Origin: Lachnospiraceae bacterium
GTDB lineage: Bacteria > Bacillota > Clostridia > Lachnospirales > Lachnospiraceae
Assembly (NCBI GenBank): GCA_009787745.1
Contig: WQST01000137.1
Span: 1-5,176, forward strand
Length of the DNA stretch: 5,176 bases
Reading direction: 5' to 3'
The translations under genes and the position numbers were made by a program. Positions 1 to 5,176 of this stretch are shown here, piece by piece. Positions within the stretch are counted from its first letter, which is position 1; each line of letters begins with the position of its first letter. Under the pieces are notes generated by a model. It saw only the letters and a program-made list of their open reading frames with translations, did no database searches and was not told the origin of the DNA.

Positions 1-2
1 CC

Positions 3-602
3 CATTATGCGGGAGAAGGGACGGTCAGAAGCGCGAAGCTGATTTATAATGGTGAGGAGGTTGATCTCTGCCTTTGCCGAAGCAAAGCGAAATTTTCCGC
101 CGAAGTAATTAATGATAAAAAAAGGCGTATTCTCACTTTGGAACCGATGGAAATAGAATTTTATAAGTTGACGTTGACTATCGAAACGCGGATTATTTTT
201 ACCGAAGACAGCGCTGAAATCCAATACGAGCGAACTATTACGAAGATGAGTGACCCTGACGCTACGATCGAAATTCAGGAGTATATGGTCGCCTGTTATG
301 GTACAACCGAGTATCCCGAAGATATGACGGCAATCACCTTATCGGTAGTTGGCGGGAGCGAATGTAAGGAAATATCCTACAATTATAAATGCCGTGAAGA
401 TGAAATCGCAGGAGCATCGTCAGTCAGTGCGGTGATTCCGCCGATTGAGACAAAAGTATCAATGCGTTCTGATAAAGCAGATGCAATCGGGTTTATCAAA
501 GAAGGATATGCTTTTTCACCGATGTTTACATTGGGATATAAAGCTAAGATGAAAGAAAAGGAGGCATTTTCAACATGGCTCAAGCTGGAAAAGGCAAATT
601 AA
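3..602 (+). CDS. 3' part of an unrecognised beta-rich protein (5' end outside window)
   Basis: The reading frame is open from the first complete codon at position 3 to a TAA at 600-602, giving 199 visible residues, so the true start lies before the window. A TTG at 138 is in frame, but the frame stays open with ordinary amino-acid composition upstream of it and there is no ribosome site, so I do not take it as the start. I do not recognise the family. The visible part has alternating hydrophobic/polar stretches (for example FYKLTLTIETRIIF and MTAITLSVVGG) that suggest beta strands, and few helical segments. It shows no membrane segment, no metal-binding cysteine cluster and no nucleotide-binding motif. 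The C-terminus is basic (KAKMKEKEAF...KLEKAN). Its last 28 bases overlap the zinc-ribbon gene, so the two are probably translationally coupled and co-transcribed with the LacI-type gene beyond. It could be an enzyme accessory domain or a carbohydrate-related beta-sandwich, but nothing in the sequence proves this. Confidence 0.75.
   Translation, partial: HYAGEGTVRSAKLIYNGEEVDLCLCRSKAKFSAEVINDKKRRILTLEPMEIEFYKLTLTIETRIIFTEDSAEIQYERTITKMSDPDATIEIQEYMVACYGTTEYPEDMTAITLSVVGGSECKEISYNYKCREDEIAGASSVSAVIPPIETKVSMRSDKADAIGFIKEGYAFSPMFTLGYKAKMKEKEAFSTWLKLEKAN
558..564 (+). promoter_or_regulatory. Ribosome binding site of the zinc-ribbon gene
   Basis: AAGGAGG, a near-perfect complement of the 16S 3' end, lies 10 nt before the ATG at 575 and inside the coding sequence of the preceding gene. 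It fixes the start of the small gene and shows that the gene is translated despite the overlap. Confidence 0.85.
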
Positions 603-787
603 ATTATCGCTGTCCCTCATGTTTTATGCGTGATTTGGATATTGATATGTTTTTTGATAAAGATAAAGAAGAATATTATTGTTTACGGTGCGAGTATACG
701 GGGCAGGAAGCCGATGTTTTAGAAAAAAACCTGATGGCGCGCTTCCGTTACCGCGATATGCTAAGGCGCATCACGGATTTTGACTAA
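575..787 (+). CDS. Small four-cysteine zinc-ribbon protein, function unknown
   Basis: The 70-residue protein has a CPSC knuckle (Cys13, Cys16) and a CLRC knuckle (Cys36, Cys39), i.e. CX2C-X19-CX2C. This is the usual layout of a zinc ribbon that holds one structural zinc ion. The linker is acidic and aromatic (DIDMFFDKDKEEYY), typical of the strands of such a fold. The tail is charged and probably helical (NLMARFRYRDMLRRITDF). There is no signal peptide or membrane segment, so it is probably cytoplasmic. The ATG is set by a strong AAGGAGG site. The gene overlaps its upstream neighbour by 28 bases, and its TAA ends one base before the ATG of the LacI-type gene, so all three should be on one transcript. 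Zinc ribbons of this size commonly bind nucleic acid or a protein partner. Which applies here cannot be told, and I know no gene name for it. Confidence 0.85.
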   Translation: MAQAGKGKLNYRCPSCFMRDLDIDMFFDKDKEEYYCLRCEYTGQEADVLEKNLMARFRYRDMLRRITDFD

Positions 788-788
788 T

Positions 789-1781
789 ATGAATAAAAAT
801 ATTACCATCGAAGACATTGCGGAAGAGCTAAATGTCTCTAAAACGACGGTTTCACGGGCTATTTCAGGCAAGGGGCGGATTAGCAAAGCGACCCGCGAGA
901 AGGTGCTTAATTATATTAAGGAAAGCGGTTATCACCCCAATATTATTGCGAAAGGTTTAGCCGAATCGAAAACTTTCAATATTTGTGTTGTGCTGCCCGG
1001 TGATTTTAATCTAACGGATTTACCGTTTTTTCAAACTGTCCAAATCGGTATTTGTGAGTATTTGTCGGAGCATGGTTATGATGTAATTTTGACGGGGATT
1101 TCGAGTAATCTGAGCAATCTTAACCGCATTATCTCAAATAAAAAAGTTGACGGCGTTATATTGACCATGGTAGTCAATAACGATCCGGCAATTGCGTTTC
1201 TAAAAAGTCAAAGCGTCCCTTTCGTTGCGATTGGGAGTTATCCTGATGAAGATATTTATCAAATTGATGCCAATCATTATGGCGGAAGCTATGACTTGAC
1301 CTCCATTTTATTGATGAAGGGGATGCGAAAGATCGCTTTATTGGGCGGGAATACAGAACATATCGTGACCGAAATCAGACGGCGCGGTTTTATGGATGCT
1401 CATCAGGATAAAGAAGTGGTATTTAACGGCGAGCTATATTTTAGGAGCGTCCTTGATGAGGAAAAAGTTAAAATAGCGGTGGAAGTTTGCCTTGAAAAAA
1501 AAGCCGATTGCATTATTTGCATGGATGATAATATTTGCGGGATAGTACTGCGGGAACTGGCGCGTCAGAATATTGCGGTACCGCAGAGTATTAAAGTGGC
1601 GTCACTGTTTGGCAGTACCTTGTTCTATGGACGGTCGCCCGGTATCAGCTGCTTGGAGTTTGATACCAGAGAGTTGGGGACGCTGGCGGCAAAGATGATG
1701 CTTGATGTTTTAGGCGGAGCCGTTCAAGTGAAGCGGAATACACTTGCGTATGAGGTTGTGTTGAAAGAATCAACGAATTAA
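789..1781 (+). CDS. LacI-family transcriptional repressor
   Basis: The 330-residue protein has the usual LacI length and order. An N-terminal helix-turn-helix (residues 5-26, TIEDIAEELNVSKTTVSRAI) is followed by ISKATREKVL and a hinge helix (about 48-58, YHPNIIAKGLA) that inserts in the DNA minor groove in this family. From about residue 63 comes a periplasmic-binding-protein-like effector domain, with the familiar R-x-x-GF-x-x-A (residues 198-204), a MDDNICGIVLREL segment in place of the usual ND-x-x-A-x-G, and a C-terminal FDTRELGTLAAKMML helix. Members bind a small ligand, often a sugar, and release or gain an operator; the ligand here cannot be read. I chose ATG 789, one base after the zinc-ribbon stop, which gives a standard N-terminus. 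A TTG at 780 in the same frame would add three residues. Neither has a good ribosome site, so translation probably depends on coupling. The stop overlaps the convergent permease stop. Confidence 0.93.
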   Translation: MNKNITIEDIAEELNVSKTTVSRAISGKGRISKATREKVLNYIKESGYHPNIIAKGLAESKTFNICVVLPGDFNLTDLPFFQTVQIGICEYLSEHGYDVILTGISSNLSNLNRIISNKKVDGVILTMVVNNDPAIAFLKSQSVPFVAIGSYPDEDIYQIDANHYGGSYDLTSILLMKGMRKIALLGGNTEHIVTEIRRRGFMDAHQDKEVVFNGELYFRSVLDEEKVKIAVEVCLEKKADCIICMDDNICGIVLRELARQNIAVPQSIKVASLFGSTLFYGRSPGISCLEFDTRELGTLAAKMMLDVLGGAVQVKRNTLAYEVVLKESTN

Positions 1782-3421
1782 ATTTCACTTCGGCAAACTT
1801 TTTGATAAAGTATGGCAGTTGCAGTACACAACCCAATGATTGTGATGATGGGTATAATCACCGAATGAAGTCCGAAAGGAATAAAAGCTATAAGCGTTAA
1901 AACCAGAATAATCCCCGCGCTTCCAAGCATTCCGATCATTGACGCGGCACTTTGTTTAACAATTTGAATCTCCGATTCCCATTCATAACGCGGCATTTTT
2001 ATATTGATATACATTCCCCAGACAGCGGCAAAGATTGTCGATGTAAGCGGTATCATAAAGATGATAAAGGTATCCGCAAGACCTGCTTTCAAGCGGATGC
2101 TTATCAATAAACCGCAAATGACAGCCACAGGTACGGTAAGGGTCAGGTTCACAAGAATTTTACTGTCGAAGATTGTTCTGGGTGACAGCGGGCATGATTT
2201 AATAATCCACAAATTTTTTCCTTCTAACGAAAGTGATGAACAGGAAGTGCATGATATCGACAGCATTATTGCAAGTAAATAGGGAATAAGGCGATTCATA
2301 GTATCGCCGATTCCCTCAACACCTAAATAGGCTTCCGCCTGATCAGGTCCAAGAATGGCAAGGGCTAAACCGAACATCAATGTCATTAATGCGCCGATAC
2401 CCGCATTCGTCAGATATACAGTACATGAAAGAAATCGCTTCCATTCTTTGCGGTACAGCGCTTTCAGAGGGGAAGCACTCAAAAGCCGCTGATTAAGTTC
2501 AAAATCTGTTCTTTTAATTTGCCCTGCTAAGGCGGTATTGATAGCTTTATATTTGGTTGAAATCAAAAGAAGCATAATTAGATAAACGGCAATCGATAAG
2601 CCGATAAAAAGCAGAAAGTAGATGAAGCCGCCGCTTTTGAAGGATTTATTAAACATATCGGCAAGCGGATACAAACTGCAAATTTGATCATAAATAAAAG
2701 TCCCCATCCCCGCGAAATCGCCGCTTTCTTCAAGGTCAACAGCCAATTCGCCGCTAAACATCGACAAGACCAAAGTCGCCATGATTAAAAGAATAGCCAA
2801 GATAGAAGAAACAGTCTTGGTATGGCGTGAACGCGTCGCAACAGCCATCACAATGGAGCCTAATAAAACCCCGATAGCTGTCGGAATCAGCGGAGTAGTA
2901 AAAATACCGATGAGCCAAAAAAGGTAGATTATTACCCCCGGCTTAACAAAAATTATATGAGCGGCCGCCATCGGCAAGACTAAGAAAAAGGAAAAAACCA
3001 AGTTAGTAAAGTAAACTAATAAAAAACGTGAAGCAACAACACTTGAAATCGGAACAGGCAGCGACATTAATAAATCGTAGTCGCGAAAGCCGAACAAATA
3101 GCCGTTGGTTTTTAGTAATGTAAAAGCGAGTGAAGCGATAGCGCATGACGCCGCTGCATATGCGGGGATTAAATCGGCTAACCCCAGATGCCCTAAGCTA
3201 TATCCCGTAGAAAAACTGAATAATGAAAATAAGACGACGATAACAATGATATTTAACATAACCAAATTATTTTTCTTGGTTTCAAAATTTTCTTTAGCGC
3301 CTAGCTTATCAAGCATGGCTTTATTTCGGGGGTCGCGAAGAAGTTTGAAGTTATTAAGGCGGTATTGATTGATCATTTGAAGTTTGAATAATAATAAGCT
3401 TTGAAAACTTTTATTAGTCAT
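1778..3421 (-). CDS. ABC-2-type exporter permease, about 12 membrane segments
   Basis: The 547-residue integral membrane protein forms the channel half of an ABC exporter with the ATPase encoded just upstream. A basic cytoplasmic N-terminus (about 1-51) is followed by hydrophobic segments at roughly 53-73, 85-104, 133-157, 163-193 (possibly two), 203-222, 265-288, 336-357, 376-396, 424-442, 450-471, 490-516 and 518-540. Length and pattern fit the large, uncharacterised Gram-positive permease family of the Pfam ABC_tran_2 type, rather than the roughly 250-residue six-segment ABC-2 permeases. The two halves look duplicated: SLPVPISSVVASRFLL (120-135) lines up with SCPLSPRTIFDSKILV (409-424). 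Each copy precedes a membrane helix and may contact the ATPase. The ATG at 3421 overlaps the ATPase end by 8 bp and has a GGAGGT site 8 nt before it. The transported substrate is unknown. The stop overlaps that of the convergent LacI-type gene. Confidence 0.88.
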   Translation of the reverse strand: MTNKSFQSLLLFKLQMINQYRLNNFKLLRDPRNKAMLDKLGAKENFETKKNNLVMLNIIVIVVLFSLFSFSTGYSLGHLGLADLIPAYAAASCAIASLAFTLLKTNGYLFGFRDYDLLMSLPVPISSVVASRFLLVYFTNLVFSFFLVLPMAAAHIIFVKPGVIIYLFWLIGIFTTPLIPTAIGVLLGSIVMAVATRSRHTKTVSSILAILLIMATLVLSMFSGELAVDLEESGDFAGMGTFIYDQICSLYPLADMFNKSFKSGGFIYFLLFIGLSIAVYLIMLLLISTKYKAINTALAGQIKRTDFELNQRLLSASPLKALYRKEWKRFLSCTVYLTNAGIGALMTLMFGLALAILGPDQAEAYLGVEGIGDTMNRLIPYLLAIMLSISCTSCSSLSLEGKNLWIIKSCPLSPRTIFDSKILVNLTLTVPVAVICGLLISIRLKAGLADTFIIFMIPLTSTIFAAVWGMYINIKMPRYEWESEIQIVKQSAASMIGMLGSAGIILVLTLIAFIPFGLHSVIIPIITIIGLCTATAILYQKVCRSEI

Positions 3422-4127
3422 TGGCGGATACCTCCATAAATAAGGATTCCAATGATTTATCCTGAACTAAATCGTCGGTTACGCCTGACGCGACCAGTTT
3501 GCCTTTATTAATAATGGCGATTTTGTTGCAAAGCTTTTCGGCGACATCGAGGATGTGAGTTGAGAAAAAGATCGCACTGCCGTCTTTGCAGAGTTCATGC
3601 ATGGTATTCTTAAGTGCCAGGGCGGCTTTCGGGTCTAAGCCGACGAAAGGTTCGTCGAGGACGAGAAGTTTGGGGTGGTGTACCAAGGCGGAGATGAGGG
3701 CGAGTTTTTGCCGCATTCCGTGGGAGTATGTCGATGTAGGGTCGCCTAAGCTTCCTGTGAGTTCGAACATATCGGCATAACGGCGAATGCGTTCTTCACG
3801 GTCGGCTTGTGACACCTTGAAAATATCGCTGATAAAATTCAGGTATTGGATACCGCTTAAGTGGTCGTAAAGATTCGGCTGGTCGGGGATGTAAGCGGTG
3901 ATTTTTTTACATGCGAATGGGTCTTTTTTTACCGAATGGCCGTTAATTAAGATTTCACCTTCTTCGAAATCTAAAACGCCGACGACAGCCTTGATAGTCG
4001 TACTTTTGCCGGCACCGTTATGACCGATAAAGCCGTAAATATCACCCGCGGAAACAGTGAGCGTAAGATCGTCAACAGCTTTTTTGTTTCCTTTATATGT
4101 TTTGGAGAAGTTAGTGATGGTAAGCAT
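3414..4127 (-). CDS. ABC transporter ATP-binding protein (NatA/BcrA-like exporter ATPase)
   Basis: The 237-residue nucleotide-binding subunit hydrolyses ATP at the inner face of the membrane to drive the permease encoded next. Counting from the ATG at 4127, it has Walker A GHNGAGKST (35-43), a Q-loop region YIPDQP (79-84), signature YSHGM (134-138), Walker B LLVLDEP (154-160), D-loop GLD (163-165) and the switch histidine in STH (His191). The signature YSHGM replaces the classical LSGGQ, as is common in the NatA/BcrA-like branch. The residue aligned with the Q-loop glutamine is Asp82, with Gln83 next to it; acidic residues at this place are also known in that branch. A GTG at 4133 is possible, but the GAAAGGG ribosome site sits only 3 nt before it and 9 nt before the ATG, so I prefer 4127. 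The gene ends in tandem TAA codons and overlaps the permease by 8 bp. Its promoter carries an operator-like palindrome, so it is probably repressible. Confidence 0.95.
   Translation of the reverse strand: MLTITNFSKTYKGNKKAVDDLTLTVSAGDIYGFIGHNGAGKSTTIKAVVGVLDFEEGEILINGHSVKKDPFACKKITAYIPDQPNLYDHLSGIQYLNFISDIFKVSQADREERIRRYADMFELTGSLGDPTSTYSHGMRQKLALISALVHHPKLLVLDEPFVGLDPKAALALKNTMHELCKDGSAIFFSTHILDVAEKLCNKIAIINKGKLVASGVTDDLVQDKSLESLFMEVSAND
3430..3435 (-). promoter_or_regulatory. Ribosome binding site of the permease gene
   Basis: Reading on the minus strand, GGAGGT lies 8 nt before the permease ATG and inside the last codons of the ATPase gene. It supports the 3421 start and an 8-bp gene overlap. 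Confidence 0.8.
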
Positions 4128-4136
4128 CGGCACCCG

Positions 4137-4143
4137 CCCTTTC
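4137..4143 (-). promoter_or_regulatory. Ribosome binding site that decides the ATPase start
   Basis: On the minus strand GAAAGGG lies 9 nt before ATG 4127 but only 3 nt before the in-frame GTG 4133. The spacing favours the ATG. Confidence 0.65.
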
Positions 4144-4168
4144 TGAATATGTAATTGGGAATTGTTGT

Positions 4169-4203
4169 GGATATCTTAATGATATCATATTGATATCATT
4201 AAG
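4169..4203. repeat. Phased GATATC array and perfect inverted repeat, probable operator
   Basis: The left arm CTTAATGATATCA (4175-4187) and the right arm TGATATCATTAAG (4191-4203) are perfect reverse complements around a TAT spacer, 29 bp in all. Inside and beside it, GATATC occurs three times, at 4170-4175, 4181-4186 and 4192-4197, exactly 11 bp apart and so on one face of the helix. TGATATCA is itself an 8-bp palindrome and occurs twice. The array covers the -10 box and spacer of the exporter promoter and touches its -35, which is typical of a repressor operator. There is no central CG, unlike usual LacI-family sites. It is not an exact Fur, PerR or Zur box. The GntR/YtrA group often controls such exporters, but no such gene is in view. 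Confidence 0.75.
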
Positions 4204-4207
4204 TCAA
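4179..4207 (-). promoter_or_regulatory. Sigma-A-type promoter of the ABC exporter operon
   Basis: On the minus strand a -35 box TTGACT (4202-4207, 5 of 6 to consensus) and a -10 box TATCAT (4179-4184, 5 of 6) are separated by exactly 17 bp. Transcription would begin near 4172, leaving a leader of about 45 nt that includes the GAAAGGG ribosome site. The whole spacer and the -10 box lie within the inverted repeat at 4175-4203, so a bound protein would exclude RNA polymerase. Identified by eye; no start-site data. Confidence 0.7.
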
Positions 4208-4250
4208 TCATAAATTTAGTGGTTGACATGTATATAATAAGCCCGTATTT

Positions 4251-4260
4251 CTTTGCAAAG
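4251..4260. repeat. Short perfect palindrome upstream of the + strand promoter
   Basis: CTTTGCAAAG is a 10-bp perfect palindrome ending 6 bp before the -35 box of the + strand promoter, a place where an activator could bind. Palindromes this short occur by chance in AT-rich DNA, so a role is only possible. Confidence 0.3.
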
Positions 4261-4266
4261 GACTAT

Positions 4267-4295
4267 TTGACAAAGAACGCAAAAAAACATATGAT
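4267..4295 (+). promoter_or_regulatory. Strong sigma-A-type promoter for the lipoprotein gene
   Basis: A consensus -35 box TTGACA (4267-4272) and a -10 box TATGAT (4290-4295, 5 of 6) are separated by 17 bp that contain an A-run. Transcription would start near 4302. The first plausible gene downstream is the lipoprotein at 4513, so the leader would be about 210 nt. The promoter is divergent from the exporter promoter, with the two -35 boxes about 60 bp apart. Confidence 0.65.
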
Positions 4296-4301
4296 GATTT
4301 A

Positions 4302-4512
4302 ATGGTACATAAATAAAAGTGATATTGAAAGTTGTATAAGTGATATTTGACGTGTGGTATCTAATGAGAATTTGCTTAAGCACCATCAAAACACATATTA
4401 TATCCCCGTCTCATAAAGATAATATTTTACACTCCATCATCACATTTTAGAAAACGCTCCTGATTGAGACATTGGAGTAAATACTACTAATAAATCTTGT
4501 TAAGGATAATAT
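4302..4512 (+). other. Long AT-rich untranslated leader of the lipoprotein gene
   Basis: I see no convincing gene, tRNA or recognised riboswitch here. Visible elements are the direct repeat at 4317-4347, a 10-bp palindrome TGCTTAAGCA (4373-4382), a pair GTCTCA/TGAGAC (4408-4413 with 4465-4470) and a small CTCC/GGAG stem (4457-4460 with 4474-4477). TCCT at 4458-4461 could instead pair with AGGA (4503-4506) in the ribosome site. A 28-codon frame from ATG 4364 has no ribosome site. A second weak promoter (TTGCTT 4372-4377, 18 bp, TATTAT 4396-4401) is possible and would give a leader nearer 105 nt. Confidence 0.4.
4317..4347 (+). repeat. Direct repeat just downstream of the + strand promoter
   Basis: AAGTGATATT occurs at 4317-4326 and again at 4338-4347, exactly 21 bp apart (about two helical turns). 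The copies begin some 15 nt after the predicted transcription start, where a bound protein could act as a roadblock. Both contain TGATAT, also the core half of the exporter operator. Direct repeats spaced by about 21 bp are a common arrangement for dimeric regulators, but no binding protein can be named. Confidence 0.45.
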
Positions 4513-5176
4513 ATGAAAAAAATAAAATTGTTTCTATTAACAGTAATATTAATTATATGCAGTCAATTTATAATCGCTTGCGGAAGCAAGACAGAGACAG
4601 ATAATGTACTATCAGATTTAGGTACATCGAATACCAATTCATCCGATAAAAATGAAGAAATAGGTGAAACATATATTGTTATTCCGATAAAAGAGTTTCA
4701 TGACGTGGTTATCGACGAAACAGTCTTTCAAGATCACTTATACTATTTAACCTATGAAAAAGTAGGGTCGAATCTTGATATTGAAAAAGCGGTTTTGGTA
4801 CGGATTGATTTAGAAGAACCCGTAACTCCTGAAATTATGTATCTTGATATACCCTCGAATCAACGACTTAATAAGTTAGCTGTTGGCGATGATAAAAGCA
4901 TTCACATTTTGACTATAGAACAAGATGAAAATTGGGAATTAGTCGACATGTTTTGGTACCGAGTTGATAGTAACGGGAATATTAATAACACCACCGTAAT
5001 TACAGAGATAATTCGCGAGCATGGTTCAACTGCGTTGCAAGAATTTGCTGTTGATATTGACGATAATGCTTATATTGCAAGTTCCTCTTTCAAAAATCAG
5101 AATTATACAGACTCTATTTGTGTCATCAGTTCGATTGGAGAATTGGTTTTCCAAACACCGATAAAGGGAATCGTAT
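4513..5176 (+). CDS. Secreted lipoprotein, possible beta-propeller (3' end outside window)
   Basis: The frame is open from ATG 4513, with AAGGA (4502-4506) 6 nt upstream, to the window end: 221 complete codons without a stop. The N-terminus is a lipoprotein signal: KKIK, a hydrophobic core (LFLLTVILII...) and the lipobox IIAC, with the predicted lipidated Cys23. The mature protein would be anchored on the outer face of the membrane. Residues 24-52 are a Ser/Thr/Asn/Asp-rich linker. After it come repeated strand pairs with turn motifs such as WYRVDSNGNI (148-157), AVDIDDNAYIASSS (179-192) and ICVISSIGELVFQTPI (202-217). The 'D-x-x-G/D-N-x-Y/I-x' pattern resembles blades of NHL or PQQ-like beta-propellers, which bind ligands or proteins. 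The fold call is tentative because only about two blades are visible and the rest is missing. Codons look more A+T-rich than in the genes to the left. It is divergent from the exporter, to which it may or may not be related. Confidence 0.85.
   Translation, partial: MKKIKLFLLTVILIICSQFIIACGSKTETDNVLSDLGTSNTNSSDKNEEIGETYIVIPIKEFHDVVIDETVFQDHLYYLTYEKVGSNLDIEKAVLVRIDLEEPVTPEIMYLDIPSNQRLNKLAVGDDKSIHILTIEQDENWELVDMFWYRVDSNGNINNTTVITEIIREHGSTALQEFAVDIDDNAYIASSSFKNQNYTDSICVISSIGELVFQTPIKGIV

Noticed and set aside
383..583. Minus-strand open frame of 66 codons
   Set aside because: It lies wholly inside the first gene in antisense and has no recognisable protein features.
138..602. TTG at 138 as the start of the first gene
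   Set aside because: The same frame is open back to position 3 with normal protein-like sequence, and no ribosome site precedes the TTG, so the gene is cut by the window edge instead.
841..852. AAACGACGGTTT as a LacI-type autoregulatory operator
   Set aside because: It encodes conserved helix-turn-helix residues (K-T-T-V) and is an imperfect palindrome, so coding constraint explains it.
1760..1774. GTTGA/TCAAC hairpin as a lacI terminator
   Set aside because: The stem is only 5 bp, it lies within the lacI coding end, and no T-run follows on either strand.
1645..1836. Minus-strand open frame of 63 codons across the lacI end
   Set aside because: It is antisense to lacI and out of frame with the permease, and the product resembles no family I know.
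2004..2282. Plus-strand open frame of 92 codons inside the permease gene
   Set aside because: It is the antisense of the permease membrane segments; the permease frame is clearly the coding one.
3105..3368. Plus-strand open frame of 87 codons inside the permease gene
   Set aside because: Antisense shadow of the permease N-terminus, with no recognisable protein features.
3586..3780. Plus-strand open frame of 64 codons inside the ATPase gene
   Set aside because: It is antisense to the ABC signature and Walker B region, which are strongly conserved coding sequence.
4223..4251. Plus-strand promoter from TTGACA (4223-4228) or the perfect TATAAT (4233-4238)
   Set aside because: The two boxes are only 4 bp apart. 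At 17 bp the first has only TATTTC, and the second has no -35 match at a working distance.
4364..4450. A 28-codon leader peptide in the lipoprotein leader
   Set aside because: There is no ribosome site before ATG 4364 and the composition is not distinctive, so it is probably chance.

Overview
The window looks like chromosomal DNA of a low-to-moderate-GC Gram-positive bacterium (Bacillota). The grounds are strong AAGGAGG-type ribosome sites, sigma-A promoters with TTGAC- and TATNAT-type boxes, a lipobox lipoprotein, a NatA/BcrA-like ABC exporter and exclusive use of TAA stops. The class (clostridial, erysipelotrichial or other) cannot be settled from this sequence.

Layout. (1) Positions 3-1781, + strand: three tightly packed genes. 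They are the 3' part of a beta-rich protein I do not recognise, a 70-residue four-cysteine zinc-ribbon protein that overlaps it, and a LacI-family repressor that starts one base after the zinc-ribbon stop. The promoter lies upstream of the window. (2) Positions 1778-4127, - strand: an ABC ATPase and a 12-segment ABC-2-type permease that overlap by 8 bp and form a two-gene exporter operon. It converges on lacI with stop codons overlapping by 3 bases and no visible terminator. (3) Positions 4128-4512: a regulatory intergenic region. It carries the exporter promoter, whose spacer and -10 are filled by a perfect 13-3-13 inverted repeat and three GATATC hexamers spaced exactly 11 bp apart. It also carries a separate strong + strand promoter with a direct repeat just downstream. 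(4) Positions 4513-5176, + strand: the start of an AT-rich lipoprotein gene that runs off the window, with a predicted leader of about 210 nt.

How it fits together. The exporter seems to be made on demand: any protein bound to the phased palindrome would block RNA polymerase. The responsible repressor is not evident here. The LacI protein is an unlikely match, because its family usually binds operators with a central CG and this site has none. TGATAT half-sites near both divergent promoters hint that the exporter and the lipoprotein share a regulator, but this is inference. The unknown protein, zinc ribbon and LacI repressor are probably co-translated; their substrate or target is not readable from the window. 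I see no CRISPR array, insertion sequence, tRNA or rRNA.
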